A stretch of DNA of 64,000 bases from Thermobifida fusca NBRC 14071 = JCM 3263 (GCF_001592045.1 NZ_BCWB01000039.1:1-64000), one strand, 5' to 3'; counted from the stretch's first letter, positions 52,136 to 60,716 are shown. The notes: a model not told the origin generated them from the letters alone. Numbers and translations are program-made.

Positions 52136-53479
52136 TCAGGAACAGGCTTCGTAGGGGATATAGGAGCGGACGCCGTCCGTGGGAGCGCCCAGATATTCGG
52201 CGCCGGTGACGTGCAACGATTCGTCACCCCACGTGCCGCCCAACCCCAGGCTCACCCCGAGCTTGACGCTGCCGCTCACCTCGTGGATGTTGTCGGAGCT
52301 GCCGTAATGCACCCGCGACGTGCGCCCCTCGGTGAAAAGCCACCGTTCGAACGGACCCGCATCGTCCGCCAGCTCGGTGGGGGCCAGAGCATCCCACGTC
52401 AGCGGAAGCACCCGGCCGTAGGCGAGCCAGCCCATCCACTCCTCGGCCATGGCGCGCTCCGCCGCGGTCTCCACTGCCAGCTCGGTAGTGGTCACCGTGA
52501 CCCGGTCCCCGCTCGCCGCGACCTGGGTCAGCGTGAGCTGCGTGATCTGCCCCGCGCGGTCTCTCGTGACCGTCAAGGTGCCTGAGCGCTCCCCGCTCGG
52601 TGTCCAGCCACCGACCACCCAGTCCGCGCCGATGCTCGCCGTACCGCCGAGCGAATACGTGGTGGAGACACTGCCATCCCGTCGGTCCGTGGACTGGCTG
52701 AGCGCCGCCGTCACCCCGATCGCGCCCTCCACTTGGAGCTTCGGGTTGATCCCCCACTCCTCAACGCCACCGTGGCCTCCGTCTCCGCCCTTCTGGCGTT
52801 CGTTGCCGAAACCAGCCCCGGCGGAGCTGTCCACACCGAGCTCGCCTTCCCACCCCTCCCGCACAATGTCCGGCTCGGGAATGTCAGGACCCCACACCAA
52901 CTCAGCCACCCACCCGGCGAGCGGGCTGACGCTTCTGGTGAAGTCGATCCGCTGCCGGGTCCGCAGGTCGTCCATGAACTGTGCGGCCTCTTCCGGGCTG
53001 CTGAACACCCAGGTGCTGCCGTTAGGCAGGCTCAAACCGGCCCCCACGTTGATCTCCGCGCCGAGCTGGAACGCTTTCGTCACGTTGAGACTGGCGCCCG
53101 CCCCCAGCGAAGCCTCCAGTTTCTCGGTGTCCACCAGCGTCACATGGGTTTCCCCGGTGGAGAACGACTCTTGGATGAACGAGAACTGGGTGCCGAAGGT
53201 GATCACCACCTCAACCTGGTATCCCGCAATGTCCGTCTGCCGACTGAGCAGGCAGCGCTCGGGTTCGTACTCGGCGTCAGCAGCCTCCTCGACACTCCCG
53301 GACAGTCCGTCACAGTCATCGAGCTGCAGGATCACGCAGACAGCACGGGCAGCTCCGTCAGCGACCGGCTGGGGGAGCACGAACGCCACCACGACGGCCA
53401 CGGCGGCGCAGACAAGCACCAGAACGGCGACGTATTCGACAAAAGCGCCACCGCGGTCACTTCGAGGCCAGCAGCACAT
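52136..53479 (-). CDS. Flp-pilin-like anchored protein with large extracytoplasmic domain
   Basis: The protein has 447 residues from the ATG at 53479. It opens with a class III prepilin motif, DRGGAFVEY (8-16: a Gly before the predicted cut and Glu at +5), then a hydrophobic stem to ~36 and a Cys pair C48-X7-C56. The remaining ~390 residues are an acidic, Gly/Ser/Thr-rich, probably beta-stranded domain that I cannot assign. Flp pilins are normally under 90 residues, so this is a fusion of pilin stem and cargo. The gene lies downstream of a MinD/EspI-like ATPase gene. The start is uncertain, as no clear ribosome site is seen. Confidence 0.7.
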   Translation of the reverse strand: MCCWPRSDRGGAFVEYVAVLVLVCAAVAVVVAFVLPQPVADGAARAVCVILQLDDCDGLSGSVEEAADAEYEPERCLLSRQTDIAGYQVEVVITFGTQFSFIQESFSTGETHVTLVDTEKLEASLGAGASLNVTKAFQLGAEINVGAGLSLPNGSTWVFSSPEEAAQFMDDLRTRQRIDFTRSVSPLAGWVAELVWGPDIPEPDIVREGWEGELGVDSSAGAGFGNERQKGGDGGHGGVEEWGINPKLQVEGAIGVTAALSQSTDRRDGSVSTTYSLGGTASIGADWVVGGWTPSGERSGTLTVTRDRAGQITQLTLTQVAASGDRVTVTTTELAVETAAERAMAEEWMGWLAYGRVLPLTWDALAPTELADDAGPFERWLFTEGRTSRVHYGSSDNIHEVSGSVKLGVSLGLGGTWGDESLHVTGAEYLGAPTDGVRSYIPYEACS

Positions 53480-53571
53480 GGCAGCGCACTGTAGGAAACA
53501 GTGCACCGGGGCGGATAGCAGCCCAGGCCCTAATTTCCCGTGGGCCCGCAGGCCCACCGCCCGGGGAGCGG

Positions 53572-54612
53572 TCAGCGGAAGACCGCGGCAACCTCAGCAG
53601 CCAATTCCAGATAGGCCAGGTGGGTGGCGGGACGCAGCCGGGCAAGGTCAACCGGCCCGCCCTCCTCCAAATGGGGGTCCTCGGGGATGCGCAGCACACG
53701 CCGGCAGCGGTCCGAAAAATGCCGCTCCAACTGGTCGAGGTCGATACTGGGGGACTTCGCCACCCGGGACAGCACGGTGACACAGGAGCGGGCAAGCGCC
53801 GCATACCCGTTGGTTTCCAACCAGTCCACCGTGGCCAAGGCGGAACGTGCCCCGTCCACCGAAGTGGGGCAGACCACGATGACCTGGTCGGCCAGGTCCA
53901 AAATCGCCCGCATCGCGGGATGCAGCATGCCAGTGCCGCAGTCGGTGATGCAGATGGAGTAGAAGCGCTCCACAATCCGGGCGAGATGACGGTAGTCGCC
54001 GTCGCTCAGAGCCGGATACCCCTCCGGATCAGTCCCCGAAGCGAGAAACTCCAACCGGGACGGCGCCTGCCCCGTAAAAGCGCGCACATCCGAGTACCTT
54101 TTCACGGTTTCCCGGCGAGCCAGCAGGTCACGGGCATGGCGCTGCGGGCGCAGGGGAGTGGGCAGCCGGTCCAGCAGCGTGCCCCCATGGGGGGCAGCAT
54201 CCACCGCGATCACCCGGTCACCACGCTCTTCAGCGAGCACAGCACCGAGTCCGACCGCTGTCGTGGTCTTGCCGACCCCGCCCTTCATGCTGAGTACGAC
54301 GATCCGGTGGTGGTCGCTCACCGCAGGACCGCGCACAAGGGCGCACAACTCCCGGCGGTGCCGCTCCGCCCGGGACTCACCCGGATTGATGAGGCCCCGG
54401 CTCACGGTGAACAAGGCACGCCGCCACCCTTCGCGGGGCGGACGCCGCACAGGGCGCAGCAGCGACTCAGAAGTCAGATCCGCGGACGTTCCCGGGCGCG
54501 GCACATCCGCGGGATGCTGGCGGGCGTGGGCGTACCGGTGGCCGTCGGCTGGCTCCGGTCGGGATGAAAAAGCAGGAGGCACGGTGCAGCGCTTTCTGCC
54601 ACCGCGGCTCAC
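53572..54612 (-). CDS. MinD/ParA-family ATPase, EspI/CpaE-like
   Basis: The 346-residue protein has an N-terminal Pro/Arg-rich part (~1-65), then the segment SRGLINPGESRAERHRREL typical of EspI-type proteins of ESX systems, and a deviant Walker A KGGVGKTT (110-117). An Asp-containing VIAVDAAPHGGTL follows. MinD-like ATPases also occur in Tad pilus loci as CpaE/TadZ. Here it is upstream of a pilin-stem protein on the same strand. No other ESX gene is in the window, so a pilus-related role is as likely. The GTG at 54612 has only a weak ribosome site. Confidence 0.78.
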   Translation of the reverse strand: MSRGGRKRCTVPPAFSSRPEPADGHRYAHARQHPADVPRPGTSADLTSESLLRPVRRPPREGWRRALFTVSRGLINPGESRAERHRRELCALVRGPAVSDHHRIVVLSMKGGVGKTTTAVGLGAVLAEERGDRVIAVDAAPHGGTLLDRLPTPLRPQRHARDLLARRETVKRYSDVRAFTGQAPSRLEFLASGTDPEGYPALSDGDYRHLARIVERFYSICITDCGTGMLHPAMRAILDLADQVIVVCPTSVDGARSALATVDWLETNGYAALARSCVTVLSRVAKSPSIDLDQLERHFSDRCRRVLRIPEDPHLEEGGPVDLARLRPATHLAYLELAAEVAAVFR

Positions 54613-54874
54613 GGCCGCGAACCTTAGTTAAGGGAACGCGCTCGCATTTTACGCATTCCGATCGTTGAAGCACAGATCTGCAGTGGCCGTAAGAGTTGGG
54701 CCCTCGGTCCTAGCCGCCCTCGGGATCCCCGGGAATTACTTAGGACCAGCCGGGAAGGAATTGATGCCTGGGGCTCTAGCTGCCCGACCATTTTCCTGCC
54801 TACGATCTCGCCGTTCCACGAACCTGTGCCGCAGGCAGGATTGGGCCGTTCCGATAACGCGAGGTGATCGCACC

Positions 54875-56005
54875 GTGCGCTTGAGACCGCCGCCTCCGCA
54901 AGAGGACACCGGCGCTGGATATGTAGAGTACGGCGGGGTCGTGGCGCTGATCGCGGTGATTGCCACCGTGCTCTTTTTTGCGTGGGGAGGAATTGCGGCC
55001 ACGGTCCGCGACGGAGCAACCGGGGCAGTGTGCCGGATCCTTGATTCAGCGGACTGCGAGACCGAGACAGCGGGACACACGACGTCCGGAAGTGAGGCGC
55101 CGCTCTACTCAACGGTTCAAGCCAACGGTCCCGGCGCGGGCATCACCCCGCTCCAGGATTCCCCGCCACAGGACTGCGCCCCCGGCGGACTGGGGGTAGA
55201 CCACGACCGCCGGGACACGGCTCGGGACGCCCGGAGGGCGGACAACGACCGCGAGCGGCGCAACGGCAGTCCAGAGGAAACCACAGGCACCTGCGGGCCT
55301 TCCCCCCACCAGCCCAGCGGTTTAGGCGACCCAGTACCGGGCGAACAGGCCCCGGTCCCTGAGCCTCCCGCCTGGGAGCCAGTCGATGAAGGAGCCGGGG
55401 AATGGGGGTCGGAAGACTCCCTCGCCAGCCAAGCAAAGGCGCGCTTGATGCGCGCACTGGCGGAGAGCGCCGCCAATGCGATGGCCGGAAAGTGGCCGAA
55501 CGCCTCCCGCAACCTGCTGCATTTCCTTAGCAACAGCGGCGAACCCTTGGAACAGGACGTGGACCAGATGCTGAATGACGTCCCACAATTCCGTGATGAG
55601 GTCGACACCACGCTAGAGAACCTCGCGGCTACCGCTATCGCCCAGGCCCAAGCCGAAGGGGTTGACGGTCCCGTCACTTTTCCTGTCAACACCGCGTGGA
55701 CAGGTTTCTACATCTCCCCCTCGTACTCGCGAGACTGGTTCTTTGCGCTGGGGGGAATCCAGTACAACGTCACAGGACAGATCACCGTCTATCCTCCGAG
55801 TGAACCCGGCGGTGAATGGCGTTACGAGAGCAGGACCCGGGTCAATATCCGCGACCAGTACAACTGGGATGGCGGAAAAAGCACCCAGATCGGACCCTTT
55901 ACCGTGAGCGACGAGACTTTGGCTGAGATGCACCGGGTCGGGATTGCCCGGGAGTACCTGGCCTACGGGCAGTCCCAGGAAGAGATTCGGGAAGGAACCT
56001 TCTGA
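54875..56005 (+). CDS. Flp-pilin-like anchored protein with C-terminal cargo domain
   Basis: The 376-residue protein has a class III motif, DTGAGYVEY (11-19), a hydrophobic stem to ~38 and a Cys pair C53-X7-C61. A Pro/Glu/Arg-rich low-complexity spacer (~65-170) leads to a C-terminal domain of ~200 residues containing DWFFALGG, DQYNWDGGKS and a final AREYLAYG. This last pattern recalls C-terminal domains of secreted actinobacterial toxin-like proteins, but I cannot verify that. The GTG follows GAGGTGA. The stop overlaps the next ATG by one base (TGATG), coupling it to a lipoprotein gene. Confidence 0.7.
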   Translation: MRLRPPPPQEDTGAGYVEYGGVVALIAVIATVLFFAWGGIAATVRDGATGAVCRILDSADCETETAGHTTSGSEAPLYSTVQANGPGAGITPLQDSPPQDCAPGGLGVDHDRRDTARDARRADNDRERRNGSPEETTGTCGPSPHQPSGLGDPVPGEQAPVPEPPAWEPVDEGAGEWGSEDSLASQAKARLMRALAESAANAMAGKWPNASRNLLHFLSNSGEPLEQDVDQMLNDVPQFRDEVDTTLENLAATAIAQAQAEGVDGPVTFPVNTAWTGFYISPSYSRDWFFALGGIQYNVTGQITVYPPSEPGGEWRYESRTRVNIRDQYNWDGGKSTQIGPFTVSDETLAEMHRVGIAREYLAYGQSQEEIREGTF

Positions 56006-56508
56006 TGAAACGCACGGTCCTGCAGGCGACGCTTGCCGCCTGCGTCGTGCTCGCCGCCACCGCCTGCGGAAGTGACGAGGGCAGCGGAGCAACGGACAGG
56101 GGAGGGCAGGTGGAGCAGAGCCCGACCAGTACCCCGGAGGCCTCCGCGGAGGCGTTCCACGAGTTCTCCGGAGTGCATCTGCCTGACGGAGCCGAAAACC
56201 CGGAGATCACGGTGGAACTCGACGACCGGGGAAGCCCGGTCTACTGGGTCTCCTTCGGCGGCCCGCGAGCCGCAGCTGACCAGCTCTGCGAACAGGTCGG
56301 CAACTACCTGATCCAAGCGCGAGGAGTGAGCGACGAACAGGCAGAAACGTTGCGTATCCCCGAATCCGACCTTGCAGCCGCCAACGAACCCGTCTGGGGA
56401 TGCTCTGCCGTCATCCAGTCCACCGGAGCCGACATCGAAGCCGTGGTCTTGCCGATGGACGACGACACTGCCCGGGTCTACCTGCGCGCCGAGGCGTTCC
56501 GCACATGA
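56005..56508 (+). CDS. Lipoprotein coupled to the pilin-like protein, possible immunity-like partner
   Basis: The 167-residue protein has a signal peptide with lipobox ATAC (Cys21), then a Ser/Thr/Pro/Glu linker to ~50 and a compact domain of ~115 residues with two Cys (in DQLCEQ and WGCSAV). No family is recognised. The start codon overlaps the stop of the upstream pilin-like gene by one base, so both are made together. Location at the outer membrane face and tight coupling fit an immunity or accessory protein; this is inferred. Confidence 0.7.
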   Translation: MKRTVLQATLAACVVLAATACGSDEGSGATDRGGQVEQSPTSTPEASAEAFHEFSGVHLPDGAENPEITVELDDRGSPVYWVSFGGPRAAADQLCEQVGNYLIQARGVSDEQAETLRIPESDLAAANEPVWGCSAVIQSTGADIEAVVLPMDDDTARVYLRAEAFRT

Positions 56509-56519
56509 GGGGAGGCCCC

Positions 56520-57434
56520 GTGGCCGCTCGTGGTGTCTTCCGCTCAGCCCTCCTGTTGCCGCTCTCCGCGCTGCTGCTGGCCACGGCCTGTGCCGGGGAG
56601 GGCGGTGAACTCCCGGAAGTAACCGGGGATTTCGGGAGCGAGCCCCGCGTCGTGTTCACTGGGCCGCTCCCCGCAGAACCGCAATACCAGACCATCCTGC
56701 CCGGCAAAGGACTGCCAGCAGGCAAGGATGCGCTGCTCGTGGTGCGGATGGCGCAGTACGTGTGGAACGGCTCCCAGGGGGTCGGCGAACCGGTCTTCTC
56801 CAACTTCTCGGACGGGGCGGACGTGCTGCTCACCGTCGACGACCTCGGTGCAGGCGAACTTTTCGACGATGCCGGACCAGGATGGGAGCAAGGCAGCCGG
56901 ACCGTGCTGTCCCTGCCGGAGGATCCGTCGGCAGGCCAGGAGACTGCAGCGGCCACCGCTTATGTCATCGACGTCGTCGACCACTATGTGGCAGGCGAAA
57001 CAGTTCCCGGAGAGCAGGAGGAAACCACCGAGCCGCCACTGGGAATCGACGTCTCCAACCACCGGCATCCGCGGGTCGTATCGCCGACTACCCCTCCCCC
57101 GGAACAACTGGAGAAAATCACCTTGATCGAAGGTGAAGGTGATCCGGTCCAGGAAGGCGACCGGGTGGTGATCCAGTTCGCGGGAGTGGCCTGGCACAGC
57201 GGCGAAGTGTTCGACAGCACGTGGGAGTGGAACGGCCGTCCCAGCGCCTACACCGTCGGTATCGGCCAGCTCATCCCCGGATTAGATGAGGCTCTTCCCG
57301 GCACTCCCACCGGGAGTCGGATCCTTGTCGTGGTCCCACCGCAGCTCGCCTTCGGCAGCAGAGGAAACCCGGAGATCGGCATCCCTGAAGAAGAGACCGT
57401 CATCTACACCATCGACATTCTGGGCCGCCACTGA
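56520..57434 (+). CDS. FKBP-type peptidyl-prolyl isomerase lipoprotein
   Basis: The protein is 304 residues from the GTG at 56520 (GGAGG five bases upstream); an ATG at 56505 overlapping the previous stop is an alternative. The lipobox is ATAC. A degenerate FKBP-like domain (~45-165) is followed by a canonical FKBP domain (~205-304) with VVIQFAGVAWHSGEVFDST, IPGLDEALPGTPTGSR and PPQLAFGSRG. Such extracytoplasmic isomerases help exported proteins fold. As the third gene of the operon, it may serve the pilin-like protein encoded first. Confidence 0.88.
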   Translation: MAARGVFRSALLLPLSALLLATACAGEGGELPEVTGDFGSEPRVVFTGPLPAEPQYQTILPGKGLPAGKDALLVVRMAQYVWNGSQGVGEPVFSNFSDGADVLLTVDDLGAGELFDDAGPGWEQGSRTVLSLPEDPSAGQETAAATAYVIDVVDHYVAGETVPGEQEETTEPPLGIDVSNHRHPRVVSPTTPPPEQLEKITLIEGEGDPVQEGDRVVIQFAGVAWHSGEVFDSTWEWNGRPSAYTVGIGQLIPGLDEALPGTPTGSRILVVVPPQLAFGSRGNPEIGIPEEETVIYTIDILGRH

Positions 57435-57499
57435 ACAGGTTGCTCCGCAAGATGCGGGAAACCCGCCCGGCTGACGCTGCAGAGGGGTGGGGCGGTGAA

Positions 57500-58276
57500 C
57501 TACCCCTCTGCTTCCCAAGGCAGCTCTCCACTGCTGAATTCGTAGCAGGGGGCCTCGTGCATGGGCACCGGCTCCGGATAGGTGACGCCTCCGTCAGTGC
57601 TTTCAGCACAGCGCCACGGATAGTAGGCTCCGCTGTCCGGGTCGAACCGGTGGAAGAATTTCACGTATCTTTCAGCCCAATCAGGGTTGTCATCTCCGAG
57701 ATAGCCCACGATTTCTACGGATCCGTCACCGTCGAGGTCCGCGGTTTCCACGTCGCGCTGTCCAGCGGTGAGCGGGCCGGTGAGGCTGAACTGGGTGACG
57801 CTTTCCGGAAGGTCGGGGCGCATCCAGGAGATCTGCTGGAGCCCGGCCACCCCGCGGTATTTGGTCAGCAGCAGGAACGTGCCGTCTTCTGCGATAGTCC
57901 AACTGTCGTCGAAGTCAGCGGGAGGCAGTGGGACGAACCCGGTGGGGGGTTCGTTCAGGTTGCTGGCGACGAGTTCGTCGTCCTCGTCTAGCAGGAAGAT
58001 CCGAGTGGTGTGGGTTGCCCCGGTCACCGGGTGCGGCTCCAGTTCTGCTGCGGCGATCAGCGCACGCACGGGCGTGTCCTGGTAGGTCAGCCCAGAAACC
58101 GTGTGAACGTCGGGCGAACAGCTAGTGCAGCCCAGCTCACGGACGAGCTGCGCCTCGGCGGAAAGGGGCTCGCTGGAGGGTGCTGCAGCCGGGGCGCTGG
58201 AAGAAACACACCCGGTCCCAGAGATGAGCAGCACCGCGGCAGCGGCAACAGCGGTGCGGCGCTGAAGGGAGAACAT
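57500..58276 (-). CDS. Lipoprotein downstream of the pilin-stem NlpC/P60 gene
   Basis: The 258-residue protein has a signal peptide with lipobox GTGC (about Cys23), then a short Ser/Pro/Ala linker. The mature domain begins with a CTSCS pair and contains TADLDGDGSVEIVGYL, a calcium-loop-like FG-GAP/VCBS element. No enzymatic motif is visible. The gene starts 97 bases after the NlpC/P60 protein on the same strand. It may be the accessory or immunity partner of that hydrolase, an inference from gene order. AGGGA lies six bases before the ATG. Confidence 0.7.
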   Translation of the reverse strand: MFSLQRRTAVAAAAVLLISGTGCVSSSAPAAAPSSEPLSAEAQLVRELGCTSCSPDVHTVSGLTYQDTPVRALIAAAELEPHPVTGATHTTRIFLLDEDDELVASNLNEPPTGFVPLPPADFDDSWTIAEDGTFLLLTKYRGVAGLQQISWMRPDLPESVTQFSLTGPLTAGQRDVETADLDGDGSVEIVGYLGDDNPDWAERYVKFFHRFDPDSGAYYPWRCAESTDGGVTYPEPVPMHEAPCYEFSSGELPWEAEG

Positions 58277-58373
58277 CACCGTCCCTGACCGTGCGGGTGG
58301 GCTGTTGCAGGAAACGCGCCACACAAACCGGATAGTGGGCGCGGCGTACCGAGAAGCCTGAGAAGAGGCATGA

Positions 58374-59042
58374 TCACCCGGACCGCTGGGGGACCCGTGC
58401 TGCGCTCACCCAGCGGGACTCCCAGTAAGGGTTGCCGAATACCTGGGTGACGTTGACCGGGTTTCCAGCGTGCACCATTTTGCCGTCGCCAATGTACATG
58501 CCGACGTGGGTCGGGGGTGGGTAGTTGCTCATGGTGTGGAAGAAGATCAGGTCACCCGGTTGAAGCTGGTCTCTGCTCACCGGCGGTAGAGCAGCCCGCT
58601 GTTCCCAGGTGGTCCGGGGGATTTGTACGCCTGCGGCTCGCCAGGCTCCTTGAACCAGCCCGGAACAGTCGTATCCGTGCGGCCCGGTGCCGCCCCACAC
58701 ATACGGCAGACCCTGTTTGGACAGGGCCCATTCGATAGCGACCCGGGCGTCTCCTTCACCGATGACGGGGCCGTTGTAGTAGCCGATGGGGAAGGTGAAG
58801 ACGTACTCTTCGGGTTCTTCCGGCCGCTGGATCTCCGTCCACGTCTCACCCCCGCACTCGGGTCCGTCAACGAGACAGACCATTTCGCGAACGTTGTCGT
58901 GGAGCACTTCCCCGACCGGGGATTGGAGGACAGCGGTGATGACCCCCACCGCGACCAGGGTGACCACCCCCATCTCCACGAAGGAGGAGCCGCGGTCGTC
59001 TCTGGCCGAGGAACGGGGAGGAGTGGCAGGTGATCTCACCAC
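58374..59042 (-). CDS. Flp-pilin-stem protein with NlpC/P60 hydrolase domain
   Basis: The 222-residue protein has a class III leader DRGSSFVEM (16-24), a hydrophobic stem to ~40, a Cys pair C56-X6-C63, and from ~97 an NlpC/P60 domain. The catalytic Cys126 is in YDCSG, the His179 in THVGMYIG, and a third polar residue may be His191. NlpC/P60 enzymes cut peptidoglycan stem peptides or related bonds. A pilin-type anchor on such an enzyme is unusual. AAAGGAG lies seven bases before the GTG at 59042. The next upstream gene on this strand ends 35 bases away. Confidence 0.85.
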   Translation of the reverse strand: MVRSPATPPRSSARDDRGSSFVEMGVVTLVAVGVITAVLQSPVGEVLHDNVREMVCLVDGPECGGETWTEIQRPEEPEEYVFTFPIGYYNGPVIGEGDARVAIEWALSKQGLPYVWGGTGPHGYDCSGLVQGAWRAAGVQIPRTTWEQRAALPPVSRDQLQPGDLIFFHTMSNYPPPTHVGMYIGDGKMVHAGNPVNVTQVFGNPYWESRWVSAARVPQRSG

Positions 59043-59077
59043 CGGAGAGCTCCTTTAGCAGCAGGATTCAGCGGAAA

Positions 59078-59635
59078 TCAGCTAATAGGAACGTCTTTGA
59101 CCGGATGGAAACCGGGGATTTCGATAGTGACTTTTTTGGTTTCTTCAGGGATTTGATAAGAGGCCCAGTAGGTGCTTCTTCCTCCCGGATCTGTTCGCAG
59201 AACAAAGGAAGCAACAGTGTGGTCTGCGCCAGCGCAGAGACATCCCTTCTCTGAGTCAATATATGTATTGAATCTAATTCCCCGTTCTTCATCAATGAGA
59301 ACCAGTCCGTTGCCAGAGGCTCCTGAAGGATAGGAGTAGACAGAATTTTTGAATTCGTGGAGCCAGATTTCTGTTTTGCTGTTGTTGTAAAGCGTCCATA
59401 CGAGCGAGGTGTACTGACCTGTGGCAGATCGTTTGAGTTCATTGATTTCGATGCGGGCGCCTTCCCACGCTGAGTGTGTGGCTGTTGTTGAACCAATAGA
59501 GGGAAGACTTTCTGAAGAAGGAGCAGTCTCTATAGAGTCCTGGGCGTGAGCGGAAGGCATAGCTAGCACTAGAGCGGTGGTGAGTAAACCGGTAGCCAGG
59601 AGAGACAGAGAGCGTGTTCTGGACAGTTTCTTCAC
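59078..59635 (-). CDS. Secreted protein homologous to the N-terminal domain of the adjacent OmpA-type lipoprotein
   Basis: The protein is 185 residues from the GTG at 59635 (GAGGAA upstream). The signal peptide ends near PSAHA, so it is secreted rather than lipidated. The mature domain shares order and motifs with residues ~70-205 of the upstream OmpA-type lipoprotein: a GLVLIDEE / GVSLIDMQ strand, a Cys-x-Cys pair (CLC here, CHC there) and a WASY / WAAY strand before a similar end. It therefore appears to be a tandem duplicate without the OmpA part. Ten bases separate the two genes. Codon use is less GC-rich than elsewhere. Confidence 0.75.
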   Translation of the reverse strand: MKKLSRTRSLSLLATGLLTTALVLAMPSAHAQDSIETAPSSESLPSIGSTTATHSAWEGARIEINELKRSATGQYTSLVWTLYNNSKTEIWLHEFKNSVYSYPSGASGNGLVLIDEERGIRFNTYIDSEKGCLCAGADHTVASFVLRTDPGGRSTYWASYQIPEETKKVTIEIPGFHPVKDVPIS

Positions 59636-59645
59636 GGTTTCCTCA

Positions 59646-60716
59646 CTATTTGGAGAAAGTGATGGTGACGCGCCGGTTTTTCGCCCGTCCCTCTTCGGTT
59701 CCATTGTCGGCGACTGGGTCAGCAGAGCCATGTCCAGCCACTTCAAAGGTGATGCCATCCCGGGTGATGAGCTCTTTGAGTCTCTTCTCCACTGCCTTGG
59801 CGCGATCCAGAGAAAGAGGGTTGTTAATGGCATCGTTTCCCGTGTTATCGGTGTGACCATCGATTTTTACGGTGGTGGTGGAAGAGGCGTCGATCTCTTC
59901 GGCAACAGCCCGTAGCGTCTCATCAGCAGCATCAGTCAGAGTGGACTCATTCAGATCAAAGAGCACATCCGAGGACAGCATGATGCTGGTCGTATCGCCC
60001 GTCTCGCTTCGAGAGCTACTTCCGTCAATGTCGTCCTGGAATGCCCAGAAGTCGAGAATCCGCGGTTCGGCAACGGGCGTGTTCACAATATCAGGATCGG
60101 GAGACGCCGCTTCGGTAATAGGAATATCTAGAAAATCTGGGGTAACGGGGGTCATTACCGTCATGAGTTCAACATCTTCGGGGGGAGCAGGGTAGGCTGC
60201 CCAGATATCGATGCTCTCTCCAGGAGAAAGATCCTTTTGTCCCGACCAGTCAGAGCAATGGCAGGTTTTCCCATCAGTCAGCTTAAGCGGCATGTGCCGC
60301 TTATTGTTTTGCATATCGATGAGAGAAACCCCGTTAGGAGTGGTGGGTTCTGTATTGGGGTCACCAAACTCGGCGAGTGTATAGAATATATACGTATTCT
60401 CCCGACCGATGTTGGTGATGCCTAGATTCAACACTAAAATCTCTGGGCTATGCCGTTCCAGAGAATAGATGTCGAAGCGGAGATTTCTTCCTCCCACTGC
60501 CGCGTTGGCGAGTGCAGTAGCGATGGGAGAGCGGCCGTCCCCGTTGCCGGAAGTGTCGCTTCCTCCGTCGGATTCAACATCTCCTGTGCTCTGCTCAGGA
60601 TTGGTCGAGCTGTCCGGGCTGGAGACACAGGAAGAAAGCAGAACCGTGCTCAGCGCCGCTGCCAGTAGAAGGCAGGATGCGCGGAGGAAACCAGACGTAG
60701 CGATCAGTCGGTTCAC
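59646..60716 (-). CDS. Lipoprotein with N-terminal DUF domain and C-terminal OmpA-like peptidoglycan-binding domain
   Basis: The 356-residue protein has a lipobox SSC, then a Ser/Asp/Gly linker (~35-62), a ~145-residue beta domain with a Cys-x-Cys pair (TCHCS), a second linker, and an OmpA domain (~240-356). The last contains DGHTDNTGND, LSLDRAKAV and the end GRAKNRRVTI, which bind diaminopimelate in peptidoglycan. The GTG at 60716 has GGAAGG seven bases upstream. OmpA domains are uncommon in this phylum; here one may fix the pilus base or cargo to the wall. Confidence 0.85.
   Translation of the reverse strand: MNRLIATSGFLRASCLLLAAALSTVLLSSCVSSPDSSTNPEQSTGDVESDGGSDTSGNGDGRSPIATALANAAVGGRNLRFDIYSLERHSPEILVLNLGITNIGRENTYIFYTLAEFGDPNTEPTTPNGVSLIDMQNNKRHMPLKLTDGKTCHCSDWSGQKDLSPGESIDIWAAYPAPPEDVELMTVMTPVTPDFLDIPITEAASPDPDIVNTPVAEPRILDFWAFQDDIDGSSSRSETGDTTSIMLSSDVLFDLNESTLTDAADETLRAVAEEIDASSTTTVKIDGHTDNTGNDAINNPLSLDRAKAVEKRLKELITRDGITFEVAGHGSADPVADNGTEEGRAKNRRVTITFSK

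Noticed and set aside
50666-52585. Long rightward frame overlapping the fused ABC ATPase
   Set aside because: It is Arg/Pro-rich, has no domain, and crosses three real genes.
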